The translations under genes and the position numbers were made by a program. Below the pieces are notes generated by a model. The model was not told the DNA's origin. It saw only the letters and a program-made list of their open reading frames with translations, and made no database searches. Below, one piece after another: positions 26,656 to 35,873 of a DNA stretch of 64,000 bases. The stretch is from assembly GCF_018343715.1 (NCBI RefSeq), contig NZ_JAGYPL010000004.1, forward strand, positions 62,001-126,000, read 5' to 3'. Within the stretch, counting starts at the first letter, position 1. The number at the start of each line of letters is the position of its first letter. This DNA comes from Bacillus sp. FJAT-49711. GTDB taxonomy: Bacteria > Bacillota > Bacilli > Bacillales > Bacillaceae_C.

Positions 26656-27519
26656 TTATCCCTTCTCCGAGCCTAACATTACCCCTTTAGCAAAGTACTT
26701 TTGAGCAAATGGATAGATGATTAATACAGGAATCATACTAATGAAAATGGTGGCATTTTTTAAGGCTTCAGGGGCCAGAGCCGCTTTATCAATTAAGCTT
26801 TCATTTTCGTTATTGGCAAAGATGAGCATATCACGCAAAATGACTTGAAGCGGGTATTTGGATGAATCATTCAAATAAATCATTGGCAGGAAGTAACTAT
26901 TCCAATGTCCCATAAAATAGAATAATCCGATTGATGCTAATGCTGGTTTGGATAACGGAATCATAATATTAAACAATATTCTAAACTCTGATGCTCCATC
27001 GATAATGGCAGACTCTCGTAATGATTCTGGCATACTTTCAAAAAAGCTTTTCAAAATAAGTAATTCAATCGTCCAAATAGCATTCGGAATGACGATTGCC
27101 CAAATCGTATCAATCATGCCCAGACTTTTGATGAGAACGTAAGTCGGAATCATACCGCCATTAAAGAACATCGTCAAGACAATCGCAAGCATAAAAAATC
27201 TTCTTCCGAAAAAGGTAACTCTTGATAACGGGTACGCTGCAATGGCGGTCATAAATAAATTAATCGTCGTTCCGAGTCCCGTATAAATAAGCGTGTTTAA
27301 ATAGGCTTTTGGAATTTTATTTTGACTTAGAATTTCTTTATAAGCATCCAATGTAAACCCTTTTGGGAGCAGCCAAACGTTGCCTTTAACGACCTGACTC
27401 GTTTCACTAAAAGATACAGCAACAATATAAATGATGGGATATAAAATTGCTATTCCGATAGAGATCAGGATGATCGTATTAAAGACGTTGAAAAATGTAA
27501 ATCGCTTTTCTCCTACCAT
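26656..27519 (-). CDS. Carbohydrate ABC transporter permease, LplC/YtcP type
   Basis: This inner-membrane permease of the CUT1 family has six predicted helices. The EAA-type loop that contacts the ATPase reads ESAIIDGASEFRI. A start ATG behind GGAGGTAAGAGCTT overlaps the upstream permease by seven bases. With the partner permease and the binding protein it forms an importer like LplABC/YteP-YtcPQ, which in Bacillus takes up oligosaccharides from polysaccharide breakdown. No ATPase gene lies here, so a shared ATPase such as MsmX is expected. Confidence 0.92.
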   Translation of the reverse strand: MVGEKRFTFFNVFNTIILISIGIAILYPIIYIVAVSFSETSQVVKGNVWLLPKGFTLDAYKEILSQNKIPKAYLNTLIYTGLGTTINLFMTAIAAYPLSRVTFFGRRFFMLAIVLTMFFNGGMIPTYVLIKSLGMIDTIWAIVIPNAIWTIELLILKSFFESMPESLRESAIIDGASEFRILFNIMIPLSKPALASIGLFYFMGHWNSYFLPMIYLNDSSKYPLQVILRDMLIFANNENESLIDKAALAPEALKNATIFISMIPVLIIYPFAQKYFAKGVMLGSEKG

Positions 27520-28478
27520 AAGCTCTTACCTCCAAGCCTTCTACTTAAAAGATTGGCAATTAAAAGCATGATTAATGCTATGATCCCTTCAAACAAACCG
27601 ACCGCGGCAGCATAGCTATAATTTGCTTGAAGCAACCCTTGCCGATAAACATAAGTAGAGAATACGTCGGCTACCTCATAAGTCATTGGATTATAAATTA
27701 ATAAGATTTTTTCAAATCCAATTCTAAACATATTGCCAGCCTTGATAATAAATAAAATTAAAATGGTCGGCATTAATCCCGGTAAAGTAATATAGCGGAT
27801 TCGATTCCATCTCGTCGCACCGTCTACTTTTGCTGCTTCATAAAGCGATGGACTAATTCCAGCGATTGCCGCTAAGTAAAGGATGGATTCATATCCCATT
27901 TGCTGCCAAATATCTGATCCGATATAAACCGAACGAAACCAGCTTGGTTCAACAAGAAAATAAATTTTTTCAAAACCGAGCGCGGCGATTATATCATTAA
28001 TAATCCCGTTTCCAGGAGATAGGAAATCGATTAGCATACTGCTTACTATAACGATTGATAAAAATGATGGTAAAAAGCTCACTGTTTGTATCGTCTTTTT
28101 AAACCAAAGCAAGCGCACTTCATTTAAAAGAATCGCAAAAATAATAGGAAATGGAAATCCAATTAGTAAGCTATAAAATCCTAATAAAATTGTATTTTTA
28201 AAAAGTTTCAGGAAATCTGGGCTGGAAAAAAAGTTCCGAAAATGCTCTAATCCCACCCATTCACTTCCTATAATTCCAGACCAAACATCATAATCCTTAA
28301 AGGCGATAATTAGTCCATACATTGGACCATAGCGAAAGATGGCAAAGAAGAGAATACAAGGAATAAATAACAGCAATAATTGCCGATCTCGTTTGATATG
28401 GTTAAATGCAGAGACCCAATGTGATGGTGCTGGTTGTTTAAGTTGTGTGTGTTGCGTCTCAGTAAGTGGCTTTCGCAA
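27513..28478 (-). CDS. Carbohydrate ABC transporter permease, LplB/YteP type
   Basis: This is the second permease of the importer, with six helices and the EAA loop EAAKVDGATRWNRI. I chose the TTG at 28478, six bases after GGGAGGAG; an upstream ATG (28502) has no ribosome site. The basic, Pro/Gln-rich N-terminus is cytoplasmic. The stem-loop at 28596-28656 separates it from the binding-protein gene. Confidence 0.92.
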   Translation of the reverse strand: MRKPLTETQHTQLKQPAPSHWVSAFNHIKRDRQLLLLFIPCILFFAIFRYGPMYGLIIAFKDYDVWSGIIGSEWVGLEHFRNFFSSPDFLKLFKNTILLGFYSLLIGFPFPIIFAILLNEVRLLWFKKTIQTVSFLPSFLSIVIVSSMLIDFLSPGNGIINDIIAALGFEKIYFLVEPSWFRSVYIGSDIWQQMGYESILYLAAIAGISPSLYEAAKVDGATRWNRIRYITLPGLMPTILILFIIKAGNMFRIGFEKILLIYNPMTYEVADVFSTYVYRQGLLQANYSYAAAVGLFEGIIALIMLLIANLLSRRLGGKSLW

Positions 28479-28595
28479 ACTGGTCTCCTCCCATTTAATC
28501 ATTGAATTTGCCTATTTTGTCAGGACTGGTTCACACCTTTTTCACGGGTACTGCGGGAATACTAAAATCGATGTCCCGCCCTTAATTTTGGGTAT

Positions 28596-28656
28596 AGGGC
28601 TGGTCTTTGAGCATCCCGGACTTTCAATATAATGGGATTCGCTAGAAACCAGCCCT
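28596..28656 (-). other. Stem-loop between binding-protein and permease genes
   Basis: AGGGCTGGT (28596-28604) pairs with ACCAGCCCT (28648-28656), with further inner pairing ATCCC/GGGAT. Such hairpins after solute-binding-protein genes often protect the mRNA and partly terminate, which raises binding-protein over permease levels. This role is inferred. Confidence 0.55.
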
Positions 28657-28688
28657 TATTTTACGACTCCAATGTCCCGTTTACTGCA

Positions 28689-30308
28689 TTATTCACTGTC
28701 AAAACGCTTCTGGGCATCATTATAAACTTGAACAAAATCGTCTACCTTTAATCGTTTTGCCTCTTCAAGCCATGCATCCCATTCTTTATCACCGTAGGAT
28801 TTGGTCATTACATATTTCGTGCTGAATTCAATCCCAGCGGTTAATAAGTTCGGCTGCAATTTCGCGATCGTATCATTTTCTTTGTCATTGAATTTCAAGA
28901 TAGGATCAATCGGCTGCATTTTTCCTTGCATCATGTCCTGGGCTTCTTGTTCTTTTTCAGTGTAGTTGAAATAGACGCTTCGTTCATCTGCTCGAAGATA
29001 CATCCCTTCTAACCACATGCCATACTGGTTCTCCAAATCCTTTATTCCAACAACATCAAGATTTAAGTCAGGATAGGTAATCTTTCCGTCTCCGTCTTCT
29101 TTGTAGATTTCATCCTTAATCCCAACCATGATTAGCTCTGCTCCAGATGGACTAGATAAGTAGTCAAGTAGTTTTAAGGCGATTTCACTCTTGTCATTTT
29201 TCGTAACAGTGTGTCCCCAGTTAGCAATTTTATCTAAACTGCGGATTGTATTTTCTGGTCCTACCGGATTACCATAACGCAAATCATATTCTGAGTTATC
29301 AGCTTTCACTTGTTCATAGAACATATCAAGTCTTCCGATCCAGTCAAAGGTGACAAATGATTTTCCAGTTGTCATTTTTGTCGTCCATGAAGCTTCTGTA
29401 TCTGTAATAAACTCCTTATCTAGTAAACCCTCGTTATATAGTTTTTTCATAAAGTCCAACATATCTTTATGTTTTTGATCTGTAAATTGAAATTTCCATG
29501 TTTTATCAGTTTCATCAAAGTAAGCTGGGTATTGAGCACCTGTGATTCCCCAACCGAAGCCCCAGTCTCTGAAAATGAATTCTGCTGTCTTAGACGAGTA
29601 AGGAGCGGAATCCGGATATTCCTCTTTTAGTTTTTTCAACGCTTGGTAAAATTCTTCAGTATTATTCCATAATTCGATTCCATGCTTATCGAAAATATCT
29701 TTGCGGTACAAGAAACCATGGTTTACATCACGATTGACACCATAGATTGGCCATGTATACATATTGCCTTTATCGTCGGAAAAAGATTTCATCACCCAGT
29801 CGTTCTCTTCAGCGTATAACTTCTTATAGTTCGGCAGTTCATCTAAATATTCATTAATGGCAACAACCGCTCCTTTTTGTCCAAGCTCATTTACTTTAGC
29901 AACGGGTAAACCGTGCCAAATGTCAGGAAGCTGACCGGAAGCAACTACAGTATTTAACTTTTCACTGTATGTTCCAGAGGAGTACTCTTGAATATTCAAT
30001 TTAATGCCCGTTCTTTTTTCAATTTCTTTAATGATTGCTTTGTCTTTCAAGTTATTTACTTCACTGACAAGCATCCAAGTAATTTCTACTGGTTTATCTA
30101 CGATAGGTAATTTGATTCCTCCAGTATCACCATAATCTTCGGTCGATTCATTTGCCTTTTCCTCAGAACCATTATCGCTTTCATCATTGTTTGCGCTTTC
30201 ATTTTGGTTGTTAGTTCCACCAGTTTTTTCTGAAGAAGTATTGCAGCCCGCAATAATACCGATGACAAGGAGTACAACAAATAACAATTTAGATAGTCGA
30301 CCTAGCAT
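28689..30308 (-). CDS. Extracellular solute-binding lipoprotein, LplA/YtcQ type
   Basis: This is a 539-residue membrane-anchored ligand receptor for the adjacent ABC importer. The lipobox is IGIIAGC, followed by an Asn/Glu/Ser-rich linker (about residues 24-58) and a large type I binding domain. It is similar in length to B. subtilis LplA/YtcQ. GGGGAGG precedes the ATG. It is the first gene of the transporter unit; a cre-like site lies about 185 bases upstream. The ligand cannot be predicted. Confidence 0.92.
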   Translation of the reverse strand: MLGRLSKLLFVVLLVIGIIAGCNTSSEKTGGTNNQNESANNDESDNGSEEKANESTEDYGDTGGIKLPIVDKPVEITWMLVSEVNNLKDKAIIKEIEKRTGIKLNIQEYSSGTYSEKLNTVVASGQLPDIWHGLPVAKVNELGQKGAVVAINEYLDELPNYKKLYAEENDWVMKSFSDDKGNMYTWPIYGVNRDVNHGFLYRKDIFDKHGIELWNNTEEFYQALKKLKEEYPDSAPYSSKTAEFIFRDWGFGWGITGAQYPAYFDETDKTWKFQFTDQKHKDMLDFMKKLYNEGLLDKEFITDTEASWTTKMTTGKSFVTFDWIGRLDMFYEQVKADNSEYDLRYGNPVGPENTIRSLDKIANWGHTVTKNDKSEIALKLLDYLSSPSGAELIMVGIKDEIYKEDGDGKITYPDLNLDVVGIKDLENQYGMWLEGMYLRADERSVYFNYTEKEQEAQDMMQGKMQPIDPILKFNDKENDTIAKLQPNLLTAGIEFSTKYVMTKSYGDKEWDAWLEEAKRLKVDDFVQVYNDAQKRFDSE

Positions 30309-30492
30309 TTACTTTCCTCCCCTTCTTTATTAATGTTTTTTTCTTTGCCATATTAATTAAAGGAAATGATCAACAACATCTACAAAAATCCTCTCTCTAG
30401 CAGGCACCTCAACTATAGAATTATTAGTATTAATTGTAAACAAATGATTTTCAATCACTCTGCACAAAACAATGAAAAACATCTTACAAAAA

Positions 30493-30506
30493 TGAAAGCG
30501 CTTATA
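30493..30506. promoter_or_regulatory. cre-like CcpA site
   Basis: TGAAAGCGCTTATA matches the cre consensus TGWAANCGNTNWCA at all but one defined position. Its place upstream of the binding-protein gene suggests carbon catabolite repression of the importer. Confidence 0.65.
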
Positions 30507-30611
30507 ATATCAAGGGTTTGTGATGAGGTGGAAATTTATAAACAGGTAGAAATATATAAAGTCAGTCATTTTGTTTTTGTATTTTTGTTATAAATGATAT
30601 ATGAGGAAAAT

Positions 30612-30649
30612 GAAATAAAAATAAGGTCACCTTAATAAATGATGACCTT
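30612..30649 (-). terminator. Terminator of the DUF624 gene
   Basis: AAGGTCA (30623-30629) pairs with TGACCTT (30643-30649), followed on the minus strand by ATTTTTATTTC. Confidence 0.65.
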
Positions 30650-30655
30650 AAAGTA

Positions 30656-31309
30656 CTACAAAATAGATGAATCCTGAAGCTCAAAATCTCCTTTTACCTT
30701 ATGCTTCACTTTTCCAAAAGCCCGATTTGCGGAAGCCATAATCACAAATGCAGGGGCACTGATGCCAAAAAATACGATAAGACCTGGTACCATGATTTCC
30801 AAAATAGTCGTAAAGAAAAGACCAATGATCATCATTAACGTAGAAAGTGGACTTGCAAAAGCAAATAAAAAGCTATACTTAAAATACTGAAGCAGCTTCA
30901 TATTATAGCTAACGAAGACAGGAAAAATATACAAACACATGAAACAAAATAAAAGTAAAACGGGGATTAAAATGAGCGCCAGTATCTGAAATGATGTGCC
31001 TTCAGAAATTACGATTACTTTATAATCAATATAAAAAATAAGCAACAGGATGCCCAATAAAAGACCGATTAAATTGGATTTTGCAAATTCTTGTTTAAAA
31101 GCCTCCAAGTAAGTTTTAAAAATGGGAATATCTTCTTCCCCTTTCATCCATTTGCGCATGATTGAAAACACGGCAGCTGTAGAAGGCATAATTCCTAAGA
31201 CAATCGCACCTGCTAAAATAAATAAACTCCAAAGTATATTTATATAGACAAGTCGAATGATCCAATCCCCCAGTTTATATAAGCCTCCAATAAAGCCATT
31301 CATTTCCAT
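30656..31309 (-). CDS. YesL-like DUF624 membrane protein
   Basis: This 217-residue protein has about five membrane helices. It begins MEMNGFIGGLYKLGDWIIRLVYINILW, and its PSTAAVFSIMRKWMKGEED segment is the hallmark of the DUF624/YesL family. YesL-like genes almost always accompany LplABC-type importers (yes and yte loci for rhamnogalacturonan in B. subtilis), but the role is unknown. GGGAGG precedes the start. It lies between the FAD oxidoreductase and the binding-protein operon and has its own terminator. Confidence 0.85.
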   Translation of the reverse strand: MEMNGFIGGLYKLGDWIIRLVYINILWSLFILAGAIVLGIMPSTAAVFSIMRKWMKGEEDIPIFKTYLEAFKQEFAKSNLIGLLLGILLLIFYIDYKVIVISEGTSFQILALILIPVLLLFCFMCLYIFPVFVSYNMKLLQYFKYSFLFAFASPLSTLMMIIGLFFTTILEIMVPGLIVFFGISAPAFVIMASANRAFGKVKHKVKGDFELQDSSIL

Positions 31310-31358
31310 CGCAAAATCCTCCCAATCGTCTGCGATAGGATCAATTAAATGCTAAATA

Positions 31359-32969
31359 TCATGATCCTTCATCATTAGTTGTGCCAAATGTCTTCTTCAT
31401 TCTGTTAACCGGATCATCTTCAATCATGGAATCCCATTCAAGAACTTGGCTTACTTTAAGTAATGCTTTTTTTAATTTCTCATACTCAATATTTTGAACA
31501 GCCGTGTTATCTTGATAGGCTAAACTGGCTGCAATTCCAACCGATTGTCCTAGAACCATAAAAACTGGCTCCATTCTAATTGATCCAAATGCAATATGGG
31601 ACGCTGATAAACAAACGGGAATAAGTAAATTCGTACACTCTTCTTCACGTGGCCTTACTGAACGATAAGAAATAGGATAGGGTGAAATTGGGATCTCAAC
31701 ATCTCCTTCATTCATGCACTTTCCATCAATAACAACCCTTCTGCAATGATGTGAATCCATTTGATAAGAAGCTAGACCGATAGAATCATCAATAACTGTT
31801 TGCCCTAAACAATTCCGATCTGTCATAACATAATCGGATATCATCCTTCTGCTTTCGCGAATATATAATTGCGGCGGCCAGTGACCCGTATGAATGAATT
31901 CATCTCTCGGCAATCCCCATTTTGACACTTCATTTCGAATAGATGACGGTATTTGCAAATCATTTGCCAAAAAATATAACATTCCTAAATTATAGTTAAA
32001 ATGCTCTTGAAAAATCCTTTCACGTGTTTCATAACTTCCCTCTGGCCATTCGTAATTCATCCCAATATAATCTGTTGAGACACCGCCGTAATTATTCAAA
32101 TCTGTTTTTCCATTGGGCAGTAATGTATGTAAATTCATCGCATCCCAAACACCAGCATTAATATACCTTAGTAAAAGTGTGTAAAGATTAGGATCGTAGC
32201 ATGGCGGCTTTGGAAATGGCATACGATTTTCCGGATTCTGCGTTAAACATATTCTGAAATTATATGCTTGGATTCTTTTATCTCCTTGACCTTGCGACTC
32301 AATTTCATTTAATTCAGGTTCAGTTACCCCTGGCAATAAACCGCTTTCAATTTTCCCTTCGATTACATATGGATCAATAGGAACTTCAAATTTATGATGC
32401 GGAAAACCGAACTGGACTCCATTGTACGTTTCATTATATGCTTCATTTGATTCGCGCCCAACAAAATAGCTAATCCCGGCTTTAGCCATTAAGTCTCCTT
32501 CATAGGTGGCATCTATAAATATATTCCCAATAAAACTATTACCATTTTCCATAATGATTCTTTTAATCTTTTTATTTTCCATCTCAACTTTATTTAAATG
32601 CTGTTGAAAATAAACAGGGATTTCATGTTCTTCTAACCATTTAGTAAAAACCAGCTTGGCTACCTTCGGTTCAAATGTCCATTGCTCTTCTTTTCCGTAA
32701 TATTGGCCAATCCGCTTATAAAATTCTCTAGATAATCCGCCCACAGCTTCTTTTGCACCGAAGTCAGTAGCACCTAATCCACTAGTCGTCATCCCGCCAA
32801 TATGTTGACTAAATTCAGCAATTACAACTCTTAATCCCATTTGTTTTGCTTGAATAGCAGCTGTAATACCCGCAGGTGTACCTCCATATACAACTAAATC
32901 GCTTGAAATCTCTTTTGAATCAATAGTAGATTTTGCCGGAATATAATACTTAAGATTCTCGAAGCTCAT
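31359..32969 (-). CDS. FAD-dependent oxidoreductase (PF12831-type), second copy
   Basis: This 536-residue flavoprotein has the dinucleotide motif VYGGTPAGITAAIQA near residue 28, HIGGMTTSGLGATDFG, YIRESRR (as in the paralog at 19383-20930) and C-terminal GQSVGIAASLA. Relatives are often mis-annotated as xanthan lyase because of a shared module. There is no signal peptide, so it acts in the cytoplasm. GAGGAGG precedes the ATG. It is the first gene of the catabolic block and ends 49 bases before the DUF624 gene. Confidence 0.85.
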   Translation of the reverse strand: MSFENLKYYIPAKSTIDSKEISSDLVVYGGTPAGITAAIQAKQMGLRVVIAEFSQHIGGMTTSGLGATDFGAKEAVGGLSREFYKRIGQYYGKEEQWTFEPKVAKLVFTKWLEEHEIPVYFQQHLNKVEMENKKIKRIIMENGNSFIGNIFIDATYEGDLMAKAGISYFVGRESNEAYNETYNGVQFGFPHHKFEVPIDPYVIEGKIESGLLPGVTEPELNEIESQGQGDKRIQAYNFRICLTQNPENRMPFPKPPCYDPNLYTLLLRYINAGVWDAMNLHTLLPNGKTDLNNYGGVSTDYIGMNYEWPEGSYETRERIFQEHFNYNLGMLYFLANDLQIPSSIRNEVSKWGLPRDEFIHTGHWPPQLYIRESRRMISDYVMTDRNCLGQTVIDDSIGLASYQMDSHHCRRVVIDGKCMNEGDVEIPISPYPISYRSVRPREEECTNLLIPVCLSASHIAFGSIRMEPVFMVLGQSVGIAASLAYQDNTAVQNIEYEKLKKALLKVSQVLEWDSMIEDDPVNRMKKTFGTTNDEGS

Positions 32970-33113
32970 CTAATCGCCTCCTCTAACATCATTTTCTGAA
33001 AGAATCGATGTGGTTAGGATAAGTATATCAATAATGACAATAATTCACATTACCTCTATAGCCTCATTTTGATAGAAATTAGATCAGATGACAGAAACCT
33101 TATTTATCCATAT

Positions 33114-33157
33114 CAAAAAAAAGAAAGTTCCTCATACTTTCATTAGGAAACTTTCTT
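33114..33157 (-). terminator. Terminator of the purine permease gene
   Basis: The arms are 33121-33132 and 33145-33157 with one bulged base, followed on the minus strand by a T-run (33115-33120). Confidence 0.8.
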
Positions 33158-33171
33158 TTATAAATAGAAAA

Positions 33172-34467
33172 TCAAACAACATAAACAAAATAACCAATAA
33201 ATATTACAGAAAGAACGTACATAATTGGATGAACTTCCTTTGCCTTTTTCGTAGCAATCATACTGATCGGATAAAGTATAAAGCCAAGTGCAATTCCCGT
33301 TGCTACACTAAAAGATAATGGCATCATAATGACGATAATAAAACTTGGAATTGCTACAGTCAGGTTGCCCCAATTAATTTTTCCGATTTCAGTTGCCATT
33401 AAGGATCCAACAATAATGAGAGCTGGAGCCGTAATTTCTGGAGTGATAATGGACAAAAGAGGAGAGAAAAATAATGAGACAAAAAAGCAAGCTGAAATAA
33501 TAATCGATGTAAAGCCCGTCCTGCCTCCAACTGCAATTCCCGCTGTAGATTCAACAAATGATGCGGTAGTAGAAGTACCTAGAACAGAACCTACAATAGT
33601 GGACATAGAATCAGCTAAAAGAGCTTTTCCTGCATTTGGAATCTCGTTATTTTTCATCAGACCCGCTTGGCTGGCAATCGCAATTAGCGCACCGGCAGTA
33701 TCAAAGAAAGCGACAAACAAAAAAGTGAAAATGACGGCAAGAACTTTTGGTGAAAAAATGTCATCTAAATGGTTAAAAACAACGCCAAAAGTAGGTTCCA
33801 AACTTGGAATTTTTCCAATTATGGCTTGAGGAGGTTTTATTACTCCAAAAATCATACCAATGATGGTGGAAAACACCATTCCGTAAAAAATCCCGCCTTT
33901 AATACCTCTATTTAATAAAATGATTGTCATGATGAAACCAGTAATAGCAAGTATAGTGGCAGGAGAATTTAGATTTCCAATTCCTACAAAAGTGGCTTCA
34001 TTTGAATTTACGATACCAGCATTTTTCAATCCCATAAAGGCAACAAAAAAACCAATTCCCCCACCTATTGCATGTTTTAGATCTTGAGGAATGACATTAA
34101 TTATTTTTTCACGGATTTTTAGCAAGCTTAAAATCATGAACAAAACGCCTGCAATAAATACGCCAGTTAAAGCAGTTTCCCAAGGAATATTCATGCCGAT
34201 GCAAACTGTGAAAGTAAAAAAAGCATTAATCCCCATACTTGGAGCAATCCCAATTGGATAATTTGACATTAATCCTATTAATAACGAACCGATAATAGCC
34301 GACAATGCAGTTGCCGTAAATAAAGCACCTTTATCCATGCCAGTTTGGCTCAAGATAACAGGATTAACAACTAAAATATAGGCCATCGATAAAAAGGTTG
34401 TGACTCCCGCCGCACTTTCTTGCTTAAAGGAAGTGCCTCGTTCGGAAAATTGGAAATAGTTTTTCAT
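33172..34467 (-). CDS. NCS2-family guanine/hypoxanthine permease (PbuG-like)
   Basis: This is a purine:proton symporter of the AzgA-like NCS2 branch. The 431 residues hold about 12-13 helices, beginning YFQFSERGTSFKQESAAGVTTFLSMAYILVVNP. The motif TASFVESTAGIAVGGRTGF is the conserved substrate/proton-coupling segment. B. subtilis PbuG has about 440 residues. A purine riboswitch with a terminator precedes it (34485-34626), and the aptamer is of the guanine/hypoxanthine class, which fits the transported base. GGAGGA precedes the ATG. Confidence 0.92.
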   Translation of the reverse strand: MKNYFQFSERGTSFKQESAAGVTTFLSMAYILVVNPVILSQTGMDKGALFTATALSAIIGSLLIGLMSNYPIGIAPSMGINAFFTFTVCIGMNIPWETALTGVFIAGVLFMILSLLKIREKIINVIPQDLKHAIGGGIGFFVAFMGLKNAGIVNSNEATFVGIGNLNSPATILAITGFIMTIILLNRGIKGGIFYGMVFSTIIGMIFGVIKPPQAIIGKIPSLEPTFGVVFNHLDDIFSPKVLAVIFTFLFVAFFDTAGALIAIASQAGLMKNNEIPNAGKALLADSMSTIVGSVLGTSTTASFVESTAGIAVGGRTGFTSIIISACFFVSLFFSPLLSIITPEITAPALIIVGSLMATEIGKINWGNLTVAIPSFIIVIMMPLSFSVATGIALGFILYPISMIATKKAKEVHPIMYVLSVIFIGYFVYVV

Positions 34468-34484
34468 GATTGTCCTCCGAATCT

Positions 34485-34626
34485 AAAAAATCCCCCCGTT
34501 AGCTGCCGGGGGGAAATTCTACTTAGGACAAGAAAAAAGTATATTGATTTTTCATGTCCCTGTAGACAGGCTATTTACGGCAGCCCGGTAGAAACGTTCA
34601 AGCCCTATTCTTGAACTTATACAAGG
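34485..34626 (-). ncRNA. Guanine/hypoxanthine (purine) riboswitch with terminator
   Basis: On the minus strand the aptamer spans 34626 to 34558: P1 CCTTGTA/TACAGGG, P2 GTTCAA/TTGAAC, the conserved junction GTTTCTACC, P3 with the loop CCGTAAA, and junction J3/1 TCTAC. A C at the specificity position means guanine/hypoxanthine, where adenine switches have U. Downstream lies the expression platform, a stem of CCCCCC/GGGGGG (34508-34513 with 34492-34497) followed by six Us. Ligand binding should stop transcription of the permease gene. Confidence 0.92.
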
Positions 34627-34759
34627 TTTGATTTTTAACTAATAAAAGAATGTTAACAGGGAGGAACTAATGAGTCAATATCAACAGCCTTTTTCAGCCA
34701 ATTAAGTTAATTCGGGGCCGTCTAGGGAGATCATATTCATACAAAGCAATCACCTTTAT

Positions 34760-35536
34760 ATGGAACCCATATTGTATTATTTTCATATCATGCAAAAAAG
34801 ATATATAAAGAAGGTGGTTCCGATTGGACAGTCAATATATTTAGATTTTTTGTCCAAATTTGGTGTTAGTGGCGCACACCCTGGAGGTATTAACCTGACA
34901 AAAGAAATATTGTTGCAAGAAAAAATTGATCGCACTTCTCATATTTTAGATGTGGGGTGTGGCACCGGGCAAACGGCAGCATTTTTAGCTGCACAATACG
35001 GAGCAAAAGTAACAGGAATAGATGTAAATCCAATTATGGTGGAAAAAGCTAGAATGAGAATAGCCCAATTACAATTACCCGTGAAAATAATTCAAGGTTC
35101 CATTGAAGAGTGTATTTTAGAGGATGAGGCTTTTGATTTTATTATTTCAGAATCTGTGCTAGCTTTTGCAAATGCACCTAAATCACTAATGGAAATATTA
35201 CGATTATTAAAAAAGGGCGGCCGATTCGTAGCAAATGAACTGACTATGAACGAACCGTTGGAGGCAGCTCTGCAGGAAGAAGTTAAACAATTTTATGGAT
35301 TTAATTCTCTTCTTTTGGAGGATGATTGGGTACATTTAATGAGAAATACTGGTTTTCAAAATATACAAATCCATAGACCTCAATACTCCCTCTTGGAGAA
35401 TCACACGATACCTGAATTTCATTACTCTGAAAATATTGAACCTGAACTTTTCATGGTCATGATGGAGCATTTTAATAATATGTATAAATACGAAGGCATC
35501 ATGGATTATAGAATTTTATCAGGTACAAAAATGTAA
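34760..35536 (+). CDS. Class I SAM-dependent methyltransferase
   Basis: This 258-residue methyltransferase has motif I ILDVGCGTGQTAAFLA near residue 62, then VTGIDVNPIMVEKA and the post-motif ISESVLAFANAP, with a Gly-rich KKGGRFVANEL strand. It belongs to the UbiE/Coq5-like methyltransferase-11 group. The substrate is unknown. The start is uncertain: no strong ribosome site precedes the ATG at 34760; the GTG in KKVVPIGQ, or a later start, is possible. A strong terminator follows. Confidence 0.8.
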   Translation: MEPILYYFHIMQKRYIKKVVPIGQSIYLDFLSKFGVSGAHPGGINLTKEILLQEKIDRTSHILDVGCGTGQTAAFLAAQYGAKVTGIDVNPIMVEKARMRIAQLQLPVKIIQGSIEECILEDEAFDFIISESVLAFANAPKSLMEILRLLKKGGRFVANELTMNEPLEAALQEEVKQFYGFNSLLLEDDWVHLMRNTGFQNIQIHRPQYSLLENHTIPEFHYSENIEPELFMVMMEHFNNMYKYEGIMDYRILSGTKM

Positions 35537-35540
35537 TTCA

Positions 35541-35573
35541 AAAGGCTTGCAGTCCAATTCGCTGCAAGCCTTT
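35541..35573. terminator. Bidirectional terminator
   Basis: A 12-bp perfect stem AAAGGCTTGCAG/CTGCAAGCCTTT has T-runs on both strands, between two convergent genes. Confidence 0.88.
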
Positions 35574-35585
35574 TTACGTTAATGT

Positions 35586-35873
35586 TTAAATAAAGAATGG
35601 GAAAAATGGTCCAAATGCTCTTACGCCAAAGAAAGGAAAGCCATACAATCCAAATGGACCAAAGAAAGGGAATAAGCGACTACTGCTCTCCTCTTCCATA
35701 TGTTGATGCATTTTAGGCATAATGAGATATAATTTTTCCCGATCATGACTATGCAAAATTCCTTGATAAACAGAGCCATCGTTTAATTCAACCTGCACAA
35801 ATTGGTACAAATGATGTTTACACTTATCATGCAAATGACTTATATCCCTCTCCGAATGCACAGTATGTTCCAT
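35586..35873 (-). CDS. Small Sm-like protein with Phe/Gly/Pro-rich tail
   Basis: This 95-residue protein has an N-terminal His-rich segment, a central LSm-like beta hairpin (VQVELNDGSVYQGILHSHDREKLYLIMPK) and a C-terminal tail rich in Phe, Gly and Pro (from about residue 65). Similar small proteins occur in Bacillaceae spore formers, and a coat or spore-surface role has been suggested by composition; this is inference. AGAGGAGG precedes the ATG. Confidence 0.65.
   Translation of the reverse strand: MEHTVHSERDISHLHDKCKHHLYQFVQVELNDGSVYQGILHSHDREKLYLIMPKMHQHMEEESSSRLFPFFGPFGLYGFPFFGVRAFGPFFPFFI

Larger units (their letters stand above)
30309..30655. other. Leader region of the ABC operon
   Basis: The gap holds the cre-like site at 30493-30506 and the terminator of the DUF624 gene at 30612-30649. 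A plus-strand frame here (30366-30593) lacks a ribosome site and is not called. Confidence 0.5.

Noticed and set aside
31359-32969. Xanthan lyase annotation
   Set aside because: The sequence has a flavin-binding fold and no polysaccharide lyase domain.
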